Origin: a virus
Virus record (IMG/VR): IMGVR_UViG_3300017735_000144
Location: 1-20,112 of that record
Direction: 5' to 3' (one strand)
Length of the DNA: 20,112 bases
Positions 6,039-13,183 of the stretch are shown in pieces. The position numbers were made by a program, and so were the translations under genes. Numbering within the stretch: position 1 is the first letter of the stretch; every line of letters starts with the position of its first letter. The notes beneath the pieces were generated by a model that was not told the origin of the DNA, did no database searches, and worked only from the letters and a program-made list of their open reading frames with translations.

Positions 6039-7153
6039 TGAAAGTTGGACAAAAGGTATCTTGGAATAGTTCTGGTGGAACTGCCCGTGGAATTATCCGT
6101 CAGGTTGTTCGTGACGGTAAGGTCTCTGGCATACCTGTAAAGATCACAGGCACAAAAGAAGAACCTGCCGCTCGTATTGAGATCATTGATGACGAAGGTA
6201 AGCCTACAGGTACTATGGTAGGCCACAAGTTATCAACTCTCCGCAAGGCACAATACGCTAACGACATCTTCACTACTGAGCCAGAAGCTATCTCTCGTTC
6301 TATGGACTTGGGCATGGGTGGAGCCACTCACGTTTCTGACTACGATGGACAGGCTGTTTACATGCCCGGTGAGAGCCACGAGGCGTACCTTTCGTTCTAC
6401 GAAGGGGGTAAGGCTACCGAAGAGGCAGAAGAGCCATCAGTGAGCCGTATAGAGGCTCTCAGGGCTGTTGTAGCTGAGATACTAAAGGTAGACTTTGCCA
6501 AGGCTGAATATCAGGGTGAAACTGTTACCCTAAACAAGCCTCGGCGTATCAAGGGTGGCAACAAGAAGTTTGAAGTATTCGTACAGGACGGTGGTAAGGT
6601 TAAACGGGTAGCTTTCGGAGACCCTAACATGGAAATTCGTCGTGATGATCCTAAAGCTCGTGCCAATTTCCGCTCCCGCCATTCTTGCGATACCAAGAAA
6701 GATAAAACAACGGCTGGCTACTGGTCATGTCGTATGTGGGAATCCAACACATCGGTGGGTGAAATGACAAAGAATATTGAAGGTAAAATCCTCAAGACTG
6801 ACGACGAACAGCGTATGGTCTACGGATGGGCTTCTGTAGTTACAGAAAAGGGTGAGGCAGTTATTGATCGTCAGGGTGACGTTATCGAAGCTGGCACACT
6901 GGTAAAAGCCGTTAATGAATTTATGGAGCATGTGCGGGTCGGCAAGGCCATGCACGTTGGAGATCAGGTTGGCGTAGTTGTCCACTCTCTTCCTATCACT
7001 AAAGAAATTGGTGATGCTCTTGGTATCCAGTCTGATCGTGAAGGATGGGTTGTCGCTTACAAAGTATTCGATGATACCGTCTGGGATATGGTCAAATCTG
7101 GTGAACTCGCTGCGTTCTCTATAGGTGGACGTGCTATTAAGGAGGAAATCTAA
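6038..7153 (+). CDS. Prohead protease (XkdF-type) fused to Tudor-like domain
   Basis: This 371-residue protein carries three regions. Residues 1-72 (VGQKVSWNSSGGTARG) match the HVA1/Tudor-like small beta-barrel. Residues 163-234 form a basic module with GDPNMEIRRDDP, RHSCDT and GYWSCRMW, known to me beside head proteases of marine phages but of unknown function. Residues 245-371 are an XkdF-like S78_2 prohead protease, with YGWASVVTEKG, a likely catalytic His (H306 in KAMHVG) and Ser (S361 in AAFSIGG). It should cleave scaffold and capsid during head maturation. The frame stops right after the Ser motif, and the usual terminal strand lies in the next gene. The start overlaps the previous stop (TAATG). 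Confidence 0.85.
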   Translation: MKVGQKVSWNSSGGTARGIIRQVVRDGKVSGIPVKITGTKEEPAARIEIIDDEGKPTGTMVGHKLSTLRKAQYANDIFTTEPEAISRSMDLGMGGATHVSDYDGQAVYMPGESHEAYLSFYEGGKATEEAEEPSVSRIEALRAVVAEILKVDFAKAEYQGETVTLNKPRRIKGGNKKFEVFVQDGGKVKRVAFGDPNMEIRRDDPKARANFRSRHSCDTKKDKTTAGYWSCRMWESNTSVGEMTKNIEGKILKTDDEQRMVYGWASVVTEKGEAVIDRQGDVIEAGTLVKAVNEFMEHVRVGKAMHVGDQVGVVVHSLPITKEIGDALGIQSDREGWVVAYKVFDDTVWDMVKSGELAAFSIGGRAIKEEI

Positions 7154-7157
7154 CTTG
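7140..7157 (+). promoter_or_regulatory. Strong ribosome-binding site with TTG start at protease/scaffold junction
   Basis: AGGAGG (7140-7145) inside the last codons of the protease gene is 9 bases before TTG 7155, one base after the protease stop TAA (7151-7153). It decides the TTG start of the scaffold gene. The order AGGAGG, two bases, one sense codon, stop, C also resembles the prfB +1 frameshift signal. Confidence 0.7.
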
Positions 7158-8006
7158 CCTAATCTCCTGAAAAACTTGCACCTTGAAGAACTTTCCCTTG
7201 TGGATCGTCCAGCCAATGCACAAGCAATGGTTTCCCTCTTCAAGCGTGACAATTCCGAAGAGGAAATTACGAAAATGAATGAAGATATGGAAGCCAAAGT
7301 AAAGGCGTACATGGATGACAAAGGCTGTGGACGTGGCGAAGCTATGAAAGCTCTCGGTTACGACATGGAAAAAGCTGACGAAGCTGTTGAAGAGGTCGCT
7401 GAGAAGTCTGACCTTGAGGCTGTAGAAGCTCCCGAAGTTGATGTTGAAGCACTTAAGGCTGATGTTGATCGTCTTACTGCTGAAAACCAACACCTCCGCA
7501 AAGGTCTGATTGACAACGGTTACGTTATTCGTGCCGACTCAATTGAGAAGAAAGCGGAAGAAGAAATGATGGACATCGACGGTGAGATGGTAGCTAAGAG
7601 CGACATCCCAGCCCCAGTCCTGAAAGCACTTGAAGCTGCTGCTGTAGCCAAGCGTGAAAGTGAAATCGAAAAGGCTGACATTGAGTTGACAAAGAAAGCA
7701 GAAGAAGTTCTGCCACACTTTGAAGCTGGTGCAGCTAAGTCACTTCTGAAATCATTCTCAGAAGATGAAGCAATTATGGTAATGCTCAAGGCCGCTGATG
7801 CAGCTTTTGAAGCCTCCATGCAAGAATTTGGTAAGTCCGATGTAGACGGTGAGTTCGCTACCTCTGCTGACAAACTGGATGCTCTCGTAAAGTCCTACAT
7901 GGACGAAAACCAACTGAAAAAGAGTGAGTTCGCCAAGGCTTATGCTGCTGTAGCTAAGACCGACGAAGGCAAAGCACTCATCACTAAATCCTACAAAGGG
8001 GAATAA
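7155..8006 (+). CDS. Scaffold-like protein carrying the protease C-terminal strand
   Basis: This 283-residue protein is strongly acidic, rich in Ala, Glu and Lys, and almost entirely helical, with coiled-coil heptads near residues 97-118. That composition and its place between protease and capsid gene fit an internal scaffold that templates procapsid assembly and is then degraded. Residues 9-25 (LEELSLVDRPANAQAMV), however, look like the closing strand of XkdF-type proteases. The start is TTG 7155, supported by AGGAGG nine bases upstream. An internal ATG at 7275 (residue 41), with AGGA ten bases before it, could give a shorter, pure scaffold, as in nested protease/scaffold genes of other phages. 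Confidence 0.78.
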   Translation: MPNLLKNLHLEELSLVDRPANAQAMVSLFKRDNSEEEITKMNEDMEAKVKAYMDDKGCGRGEAMKALGYDMEKADEAVEEVAEKSDLEAVEAPEVDVEALKADVDRLTAENQHLRKGLIDNGYVIRADSIEKKAEEEMMDIDGEMVAKSDIPAPVLKALEAAAVAKRESEIEKADIELTKKAEEVLPHFEAGAAKSLLKSFSEDEAIMVMLKAADAAFEASMQEFGKSDVDGEFATSADKLDALVKSYMDENQLKKSEFAKAYAAVAKTDEGKALITKSYKGE

Positions 8007-8008
8007 CA

Positions 8009-8380
8009 ATGGCCGTTATGCAGTCTCGTGATAACCGCACTTTTATCGCTGGGGAAGACCTTTCCGCAGCACAATTCAAATTCGTAACTCTGGAAGCTGA
8101 CGGTCAAGTTGACCTAGCTGACGCTGCTGGTGAGAACGCTATGGGCGTATGTCTTGCTGGTGCTGCTGCTGGCGCTGCCGTGACCGTATGTGTCTCAGGT
8201 TCCGTCATGGTAGAAGCTGGTGGTGCTATTACTGCTGGCGATCAAATCCAAACTGGCGCAGATGGCACAGCCCTTCTCGCAGCCACAGGTGATGTTGTAC
8301 TTGGTTATGCCCGTGAAGACGGTGTAGATGGTCAGATCATCGAAATCGAAATGATCCAAGGTGGCAACGTAGCTGCCTAA
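8009..8380 (+). CDS. Capsid decoration / cement protein (DUF2190-like)
   Basis: This 123-residue Gly/Ala/Val-rich protein has the pattern of DUF2190-type capsid cement proteins: an N-terminal segment (MQSRDNRTFIAGEDLSA), then a beta domain with AMGVCLAGAAAGAAVTVC, GAITAGDQIQTGADG and a terminal YAREDGVDGQIIEIEM strand. Such proteins bind the outside of the expanded shell as trimers or pentamers and stabilise it. Its place directly before the major capsid gene is the usual one. AAAGGGGAA lies about seven bases upstream of ATG 8009, which is only two bases from the scaffold stop. Confidence 0.8.
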   Translation: MAVMQSRDNRTFIAGEDLSAAQFKFVTLEADGQVDLADAAGENAMGVCLAGAAAGAAVTVCVSGSVMVEAGGAITAGDQIQTGADGTALLAATGDVVLGYAREDGVDGQIIEIEMIQGGNVAA

Positions 8381-8404
8381 TCTAGCATTTAAAGGAATAA
8401 TCTA

Positions 8405-9385
8405 ATGCCACTTTTGACCCCATCTCAGGTACATATTGACCAGCCGTTGTCTAATCTGACACTGGCCTATGTACAAGAACAAACTAACTTTGTCGCTGAT
8501 AAAGTATTTCCAACCGTAGGCGTTGCTCGTCAGTCTGACAAGTTCTACACCTATGACCGTGCGAACATGAACCGCTCTGGTGACGTAAAGAAACTTGCGC
8601 CACGCACAGAAGTTAATCGCATCGGTATGGCAATCTCCAACGATGCTTACTACGCTGACGTGTATGGCCTCGGCATGGACTTCGATGAGCAGACTATCGC
8701 TAACGAAGATGCAATGTTGGAAATCCGTTCCGCTGGCGCACAGACATTGACAACTCGCTTGTTGATCGACCGTGAAGAGCGTTTCGCTGACACATTCTTT
8801 AAGGCTGGCGTCTGGACTACAGACGTAACTCCTGCAAACTTGTGGTCTGACTACACTAACTCCACACCAATCTCTGACGTAACTAATGGTCGTCGTACCA
8901 TGCAGTTGGCATCAGGTGGCTTCAAGCCAAACACAATGGTTGTTGGTAAAGAAGTTCGTGACATCTTGGTTAACCACCCAGACATCCTCGCCCGTTTGAA
9001 CGGTGGCGCAACTGTAACAAACACAGCTTTGATTACAGATGCTAAACTGGCAGAAATCTTTGAAGTAGAGAACTTCTACGTCATGGAAGCTGTTAAGAAC
9101 GGTGCTGCCGAAGGTCTTGCTGAAAGCAACTCTTTCATCGGTGGTAAGAACGCTCTGTTGGTACACACACCTCGTGCATCAGGTCTGATGACCCCTGCCG
9201 CTGGTTTGACATTCGCATGGAACTCAGTTCCCGGCGTAAACAACCTCGGTGTTACCGTTGAGTCCTTCTCTGACGATGCTCTCAAGCGTCAACAGGTTGC
9301 AGAACACATCCAAGTTAAAATGTCCTATGACATGAAAGTCACAGGCGCTGACTTGGGTTACTTCTTCTCAGCCGTAATCGCCTAA
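8405..9385 (+). CDS. Major capsid protein
   Basis: This 326-residue protein should form the icosahedral shell. The N-terminal sequence (LLTPSQVHIDQPLSNLTLAY), the VFPTVGVARQSDKFYTYD segment and the RLLIDREERFADTFFKAGVW helix are features I know from a capsid family in proteobacterial phages, presumed to have the HK97 fold. The C-terminal half holds beta strands and ends in a hydrophobic LGYFFSAVIA. No long N-terminal scaffold-like delta domain is present, consistent with the separate scaffold gene. AAAGGA precedes the ATG. Codon choice favours a narrow codon set, as expected for an abundant product, and a strong hairpin follows the gene. Confidence 0.9.
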   Translation: MPLLTPSQVHIDQPLSNLTLAYVQEQTNFVADKVFPTVGVARQSDKFYTYDRANMNRSGDVKKLAPRTEVNRIGMAISNDAYYADVYGLGMDFDEQTIANEDAMLEIRSAGAQTLTTRLLIDREERFADTFFKAGVWTTDVTPANLWSDYTNSTPISDVTNGRRTMQLASGGFKPNTMVVGKEVRDILVNHPDILARLNGGATVTNTALITDAKLAEIFEVENFYVMEAVKNGAAEGLAESNSFIGGKNALLVHTPRASGLMTPAAGLTFAWNSVPGVNNLGVTVESFSDDALKRQQVAEHIQVKMSYDMKVTGADLGYFFSAVIA

Positions 9386-9401
9386 GCGATACTACTAAAG
9401 G

Positions 9402-9431
9402 TGTACCCTGAGCTTAACGGCTTGGGGTACA
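9402..9431 (+). other. Strong hairpin after the major capsid gene, no T-run
   Basis: A 12-bp stem (9402-9413 with 9420-9431, including two G-U pairs) closes a 6-base loop 17 bases after the capsid stop. It lacks the run of T needed for an intrinsic terminator. It more likely protects the 3' end of capsid mRNA, or partly attenuates downstream transcription. Confidence 0.65.
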
Positions 9432-9480
9432 ACCCAATATATAACAGAACATAACAGTATTCATATAATGGAGAGTCCCT

Positions 9481-9906
9481 ATGCACCCCACATACTTGGG
9501 TTGGCAGGTCGATTGGCCTGTGTTTATCAAGATGCCTTTACTGGCGGATAATACGAATTGGAAACGTGGAGATCACTTTAACTGGGCAGAGCGAGGGATA
9601 GACCAAGACAAGGTTTCTACCTTATACGCCGCTGGTTACATTCACCACAACAAAGAGCTTGAGGTTCAGAACAAGGTTGGAGATCGACTGTCTGAACTTG
9701 CTGGTAAAGACTTAGAGACCTTAGTTAACCTACTTAATGTCGAGGTAAACAAACGTACCTCCAGTAAGACAGAGTTTGAAGCTAAGAAGTGTAAGAAGTC
9801 TAAGATTGACGACAAGCAACGTGGCCTAATCAGGCGCTTCCTTAATGTTAATCGCTGGATTACGGAAGACTTCTACGACATTCGAGACAAGGTTCTCGCT
9901 GACTAA
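9481..9906 (+). CDS. Conserved phage protein of unknown function between capsid and connector
   Basis: This 141-residue protein has Trp-rich N-terminal sequence (YLGWQVDWPVF, NWKRGDHFNWAERGID) followed by a LYAAGYIHHNKE element, a helical acidic middle (LAGKDLETLVNLLNVEV) and a lysine-rich linker leading to a basic helical C terminus. I do not recognise a named family. The short helical middle resembles the SAP/Rho-N-type motifs that sometimes occur between capsid and connector genes, but the match is weak. It is preceded by GGAGAG five bases before the ATG and by an AT-rich spacer with the hexamer TATAAT (9464-9469), for which I found no matching -35 box. Confidence 0.7.
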   Translation: MHPTYLGWQVDWPVFIKMPLLADNTNWKRGDHFNWAERGIDQDKVSTLYAAGYIHHNKELEVQNKVGDRLSELAGKDLETLVNLLNVEVNKRTSSKTEFEAKKCKKSKIDDKQRGLIRRFLNVNRWITEDFYDIRDKVLAD

Positions 9907-9926
9907 TAACAACGGAGACGACTTAC

Positions 9927-10382
9927 ATGGCATGGTCTTACGATCCTACAGACTTGGACACTACCACGGCCTCTGGTCGTCTCAATACAGTACGCCTATT
10001 GGTTGGCGATACTAACACTGATGACCAACAGGTTCAAAACGAAGAGGTTACGTTTGCCCTTTCTGAGAACGGCAGTAACGTGTATTACTCAGGAGCTTGG
10101 ATTGCCCGTGTCATTGCCTCTAAATACTCCCGACAGGTAACGACACAATTAAGTGGTGCTTTGAGTGCTGACTATTCCGACTTAGCCAAGCAGTATATGG
10201 CTCTAGCAGATAACCTAGAGTACCAAGGTAAGACCGCAGGTGCTTCGGTAGGGGTCTTAGCTGGTGGTATCACTAAGAGTACCGTTGAGGCTGTACGAGC
10301 TAACACTAACCGTATCGAAGGCTCCTTCCGTAGAGATCGTTTCAAGAACCCACCAAGCTACCAAACACCTGAATACGAATAA
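9927..10382 (+). CDS. Head-tail connector (adaptor) protein
   Basis: This 151-residue protein is mostly helical. The N-terminal pattern TASGRLNTVRLLVGDTNTDD, then NEEVTFALSENG and a Ser/Ala-rich helix (AWIARVIASKYSRQV), is that of gp6-like head-tail adaptors, which form a ring beneath the portal. The C terminus is basic and probably disordered (FRRDRFKNPPSYQTPEYE). Its place after the capsid gene and before head-closure and neck genes supports the role. The assignment is from sequence pattern and order; no catalytic motif is expected. Confidence 0.7.
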   Translation: MAWSYDPTDLDTTTASGRLNTVRLLVGDTNTDDQQVQNEEVTFALSENGSNVYYSGAWIARVIASKYSRQVTTQLSGALSADYSDLAKQYMALADNLEYQGKTAGASVGVLAGGITKSTVEAVRANTNRIEGSFRRDRFKNPPSYQTPEYE

Positions 10383-10392
10383 GGAGTAAGAT

Positions 10393-10749
10393 ATGTCATT
10401 CCGCTCCTTTGACCTACTAAATCTCGTGAGAGACTTTGGTTCAGATGTAACACTTAGGAAGACCAGTACGGCTGGAACCTATAACCCTGCTACAGGTACA
10501 GTAGATGGCGCAGCCACCACAGACTATACTGTAAGTTCTTACTTCTTTAATTTCTCTGTGGGGCTTCCCATTGGTGACGAAGTTCGTCGTGGGTCTAGCC
10601 GCTGTATCATCCCAGCACTAGGTCTTGCTGTCGTCCCTGACGATGAAGACAAGGTTATTGGCCTTGGTAATACATACGAGATCGTATCAGTGCAAACCTT
10701 CTACAGTGATGGTCTTGCCATCTGCTATGTGTGTGAGGTTAGAGACTGA
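10393..10749 (+). CDS. Head-closure / head-tail joining protein
   Basis: This 118-residue beta-rich protein has the features of small head-closure proteins that plug the connector: an N-terminal helix (FDLLNLVRDFG), a strand pair (SDVTLRKTSTAGTYNPATG), a loop (GLPIGDEVRRGSSRCIIPA) and a terminal strand set that reads as GNTYEIVSVQTFYSDGLAICY. AAGGAG precedes the ATG by six bases. Its stop overlaps the next start (TGATG). Position between adaptor and gp10-like neck gene supports the call. Confidence 0.62.
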   Translation: MSFRSFDLLNLVRDFGSDVTLRKTSTAGTYNPATGTVDGAATTDYTVSSYFFNFSVGLPIGDEVRRGSSRCIIPALGLAVVPDDEDKVIGLGNTYEIVSVQTFYSDGLAICYVCEVRD

Positions 10750-11174
10750 TGAGTATTCAAGCAACAATGAATGCCTTTAAGGATAAGATAGAAAACAGAG
10801 TAGCTGGTGAAGTTGAACAAAAGTTTGATGAGATAGCTTCCTACGCAGTTTATGTTGCTGTCCCTGACCAATCTATCGACACAGGTGCTTATGTAACTTC
10901 ATTTTCCATTGGTAAAGCAGGTTTTGGTGGCGGTAGGAGCAAAAGTTCAGACAACAGGCCCAAGAACCAGAACCCACAAGCCATGAAAGACCAAGCCTAC
11001 TCTCAGCTTATCGGTGACATAGATCGTATAGACTTTAAGACAACTCTAGAGTCTGGTGATGCAAGGTTCACTCTTCGTAACCGATCCCCTCACGCTAGAG
11101 ATGTTGAGGATGGTACTAACTGGAGACGCTCGGGATACCATGTCTTCGCAAAGATTAGGAACCAGTTCGGATGA
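10749..11174 (+). CDS. Neck / tail-completion protein (HK97 gp10-like)
   Basis: This 141-residue protein begins with an N-terminal helix (KDKIENRVAGEVEQKFDEI) followed by VPDQSIDTGAYVTSFSI and, near the C terminus, RNRSPHARDVEDGTNW. That last element matches the NxxPYAxxVExG signature of HK97 gp10-type neck proteins. It probably takes part in joining head and tail. Both neighbours overlap it by a few bases, so translation is likely coupled through the block 10393-11593. Confidence 0.68.
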   Translation: MSIQATMNAFKDKIENRVAGEVEQKFDEIASYAVYVAVPDQSIDTGAYVTSFSIGKAGFGGGRSKSSDNRPKNQNPQAMKDQAYSQLIGDIDRIDFKTTLESGDARFTLRNRSPHARDVEDGTNWRRSGYHVFAKIRNQFG

Positions 11175-11593
11175 GTATTTACAATGACATTCGTGCCGCT
11201 CTTGAGAGCCACTTAGCTAATACCGCTGGACTACCCTCTGGAATAGCCTATGAGAACGTCTCATTTGAGCCTCAGACAGGCACTAGCTTCCTCAAGGTAT
11301 CCTTTGTCCCAACGTCTCGTAGACCCGCTGTACGAGGCTTAAATCCGCAACAACGGTATCAAGGTGTCTTCCGTGTATTCTGTTACACACCCGAAGGTAA
11401 TGGCCCGTCTACTGCTGACGATATATCCAACAAGGTTATGACAGCCTTTGAAGCTACAACAGACATTTCTTTCACTAACGGTGATGCTGAGACATTCATA
11501 GTCTCCATTGACTACGCTGAGAGAGACAATGGCTTCGTAGATAGCCCGTGGTATTACACGGTAGTTAATATCGGCTGGTATATCTACTCATAA
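11171..11593 (+). CDS. Tail terminator protein (DUF4128-like)
   Basis: This 140-residue protein has an N-terminal helix (YNDIRAALESHLANTAG), then beta strands with TSFLKVSFVPTSRRPAVRG, QQRYQGVFRVFCYTPEGNG and a C-terminal YAERDNGFVDSPWYYTVV segment. This is the layout of DUF4128 / gpU-like tail terminators, which cap the finished tail tube and provide the interface to the head. It overlaps the previous gene by four bases (ATGA). Placement just before the tail tube gene agrees. Confidence 0.7.
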   Translation: MSIYNDIRAALESHLANTAGLPSGIAYENVSFEPQTGTSFLKVSFVPTSRRPAVRGLNPQQRYQGVFRVFCYTPEGNGPSTADDISNKVMTAFEATTDISFTNGDAETFIVSIDYAERDNGFVDSPWYYTVVNIGWYIYS

Positions 11594-11606
11594 AGAAAGA
11601 ACCACT

Positions 11607-11765
11607 ATGACTAAAGCAAGTAAGAATTTTGTCTACTCAGGCAAGACATATCTCATCGGAGATGAGGTTCCCGCTAAAGTAGCTACGGCTGTTGATCCTT
11701 CCTGCACGGAAAAGCCAAAAGCTAAGAAACCAACAAATACTAATCCTATTCTTGAAGGAGAATAA
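11607..11765 (+). CDS. Very small protein before the tail tube gene (52 residues)
   Basis: This 52-residue frame runs from ATG 11607 to TAA 11763-11765, two bases before the tail tube start. The product begins MTKASKNFVYSGKTYLIGD and continues EVPAKVATA with a lysine- and proline-rich C terminus. Short proteins with a YxxGDEVPA-type core occur at this position in other siphophage tail modules, of unknown function; the core may be a single small beta motif. The upstream ribosome-binding site is weak (AAGAAAGA), but AAGGAGAA at its own 3' end supplies the site for the tail tube gene. Confidence 0.65.
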   Translation: MTKASKNFVYSGKTYLIGDEVPAKVATAVDPSCTEKPKAKKPTNTNPILEGE

Positions 11766-11767
11766 AC

Positions 11768-12682
11768 ATGGCTTTTGCACAAGGTAGCCGTTCCAGTCTC
11801 TCGTACATTGCAGAGACATCTTTCGGCACTACGCCATCCACACCCACTTTCGCTAACCTTCCGATTAACTCACACTCCTTGGACTTGACCAAAGATCGTG
11901 TTGAAGGTAATGAAATCCAAGCTGACCGTATGACACGAGTTGACCGTCACGGTAACAAGCAAGCTGGTGGCTCTATCGAAGTTGATCTCCGTAAAGGTGA
12001 CTATGACGAACTGCTAGAATCAGCTTTCTTTAACTCGTATGCTACAAACGTCTTGAAGGTTGGTACTACACCTAAGTTCTTTACAATCGAAGATGCAGCT
12101 AACGACATTGCTCAGTTCCGTCTGTTCACAGGTATGGCAGTTTCTACCGCCAGCTTTTCCATCGCCCCTAACCAAATGGTCACAGCGACTTTCGACATGG
12201 TTGGCAAAGGTATGACACAGGCTGGTACAACAGGTTCCACTGGTGGTACACCAACAGCTTCGACAACTAACTCACCTTTCGATAGCTACTCAGGTACTAT
12301 CACAGATGGTGGTTCAGGTATTTCCATTGTTACCTCTATTGACTTTAGCCTCTCTAACTCTTTGGCTCCTACCTTCGTAGTTGGCGCTGACAATGCACAG
12401 TCTCTTGAGTTTGGTAGTGCTGTTGTTGAAGGTACAATGACAGTTTACTACGAAGATGAAACACTCATTAACAAGTTCCTGAACGAAACTGAAAGCTCAA
12501 TCACCGTATCTGTTGACGATCCTACAGGCTCCAACGCATATACATTTGAGTTCCCTCGTGTAAAATATAATGGTGCGTCTGTACCACTTCAAAACCCTCA
12601 GTCTCGTTTGATTACACTGCCATTCGTGGCTCTGTACGACACAACTGAGAATACAAACTTGAAGATGACACGCACAGCGTAA
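11768..12682 (+). CDS. Major tail tube protein
   Basis: This 304-residue protein should stack in hexameric rings to form the tail tube. It resembles the Phage_tube_2 family: N-terminal GSRSSLSYIAETSFGTTPS, a conserved RMTRVDRHGNKQAGGSIEV, a glycine- and threonine-rich insertion near residues 155-170 and a C-terminal strand set (ITVSVDDPTGSNAYTFEF). AAGGAG lies about seven bases before the ATG. Like the major capsid gene, it uses a narrow codon set and is followed by a strong hairpin, both consistent with a highly abundant product. Confidence 0.87.
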   Translation: MAFAQGSRSSLSYIAETSFGTTPSTPTFANLPINSHSLDLTKDRVEGNEIQADRMTRVDRHGNKQAGGSIEVDLRKGDYDELLESAFFNSYATNVLKVGTTPKFFTIEDAANDIAQFRLFTGMAVSTASFSIAPNQMVTATFDMVGKGMTQAGTTGSTGGTPTASTTNSPFDSYSGTITDGGSGISIVTSIDFSLSNSLAPTFVVGADNAQSLEFGSAVVEGTMTVYYEDETLINKFLNETESSITVSVDDPTGSNAYTFEFPRVKYNGASVPLQNPQSRLITLPFVALYDTTENTNLKMTRTA

Positions 12683-12683
12683 T

Positions 12684-12730
12684 CCCTAGCTAGGGCGGGG
12701 AGGCGTTGGTGTCGGGTCTGATGCCTCCCC
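12684..12730 (+). other. Palindrome and strong hairpin after the tail tube gene
   Basis: CCCTAGCTAGGG (12684-12695) is a perfect 12-bp palindrome directly after the stop. It is followed by GGGGAGGC (12697-12704) pairing with GCCTCCCC (12723-12730), 8 bp extended by weaker pairs. No T-run follows, so a full intrinsic terminator is unlikely. An mRNA 3'-end stabiliser or a partial attenuator that lowers chaperone and tape-measure expression fits better. Confidence 0.65.
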
Positions 12731-12781
12731 ACTATAAATCACCCGACATAACCTCGACAACACATCAAAAGGAATCCCGAC

Positions 12782-13183
12782 ATGGACTTGATGAACATTG
12801 GTACTACTAAAGAAACTACAGATGTAACCCTGTACAATCCCGTTAACTCTGAAATCCTGACTAATGAGGATCGTTCAGAGATGACCATTACAGTACATGG
12901 GCCATACTCGAAGAAATACAAAACTATCTCTCACGCTCAACAGAACCGCCGCTTGATGAAAGCGCAACGGACTGGTGGTAAGCTCAACCTCACTGCTGAG
13001 GAAATTGAAGCATCCGCATTAGACCTTCTGGTAAAGTGCGTGAGTGGATGGAACATTACCCTTAGTGGTGAACAACCAGACTGTACAGAAGCTAAGGTAC
13101 GAGAAGTGTTTGAAGCACTCCCTTGGGTTCGTGAACAGGTTGATGCTGCCTTGGGTGATGCACAGGCTTTTTTGGACAAGTAA
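12782..13183 (+). CDS. Tail assembly chaperone, short form (G-like)
   Basis: This 133-residue protein is the upstream half of the frameshifted chaperone pair. It is acidic, with an N-terminal beta part (TDVTLYNPVNSEILT, MTITVHGPYSKKY) and a helical C terminus (TEAKVREVFEALPWVREQVD). By analogy with lambda gpG it binds the tape measure during tail assembly and is absent from the finished virion. AAAGGA precedes ATG 12782. A TTTTTTG slippery heptamer lies three codons before its stop, producing the longer GT product in a minority of passes. Confidence 0.83.
   Translation: MDLMNIGTTKETTDVTLYNPVNSEILTNEDRSEMTITVHGPYSKKYKTISHAQQNRRLMKAQRTGGKLNLTAEEIEASALDLLVKCVSGWNITLSGEQPDCTEAKVREVFEALPWVREQVDAALGDAQAFLDK
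13168..13174 (+). promoter_or_regulatory. Programmed -1 frameshift slippery heptamer (T TTT TTG)
   Basis: In the G frame the codons are GCT TTT TTG GAC AAG TAA. The heptamer T-TTT-TTG at 13168-13174 fits X-XXY-YYZ exactly. A -1 slip moves ribosomes into the frame open to 13554, bypassing the stop at 13181-13183. Frame arithmetic was checked on the sequence. No obvious stimulatory hairpin was seen downstream. Confidence 0.88.

Noticed and set aside
6725-7321. 198-codon minus-strand frame across protease and scaffold
   Set aside because: Antisense to two strongly supported genes, without a ribosome-binding site or family resemblance.
9464-9469. TATAAT hexamer before the gene at 9481
   Set aside because: No matching -35 box at 16-18 bases and no extended -10; transcription would start within or at the start codon, so it is probably chance AT-rich spacer.
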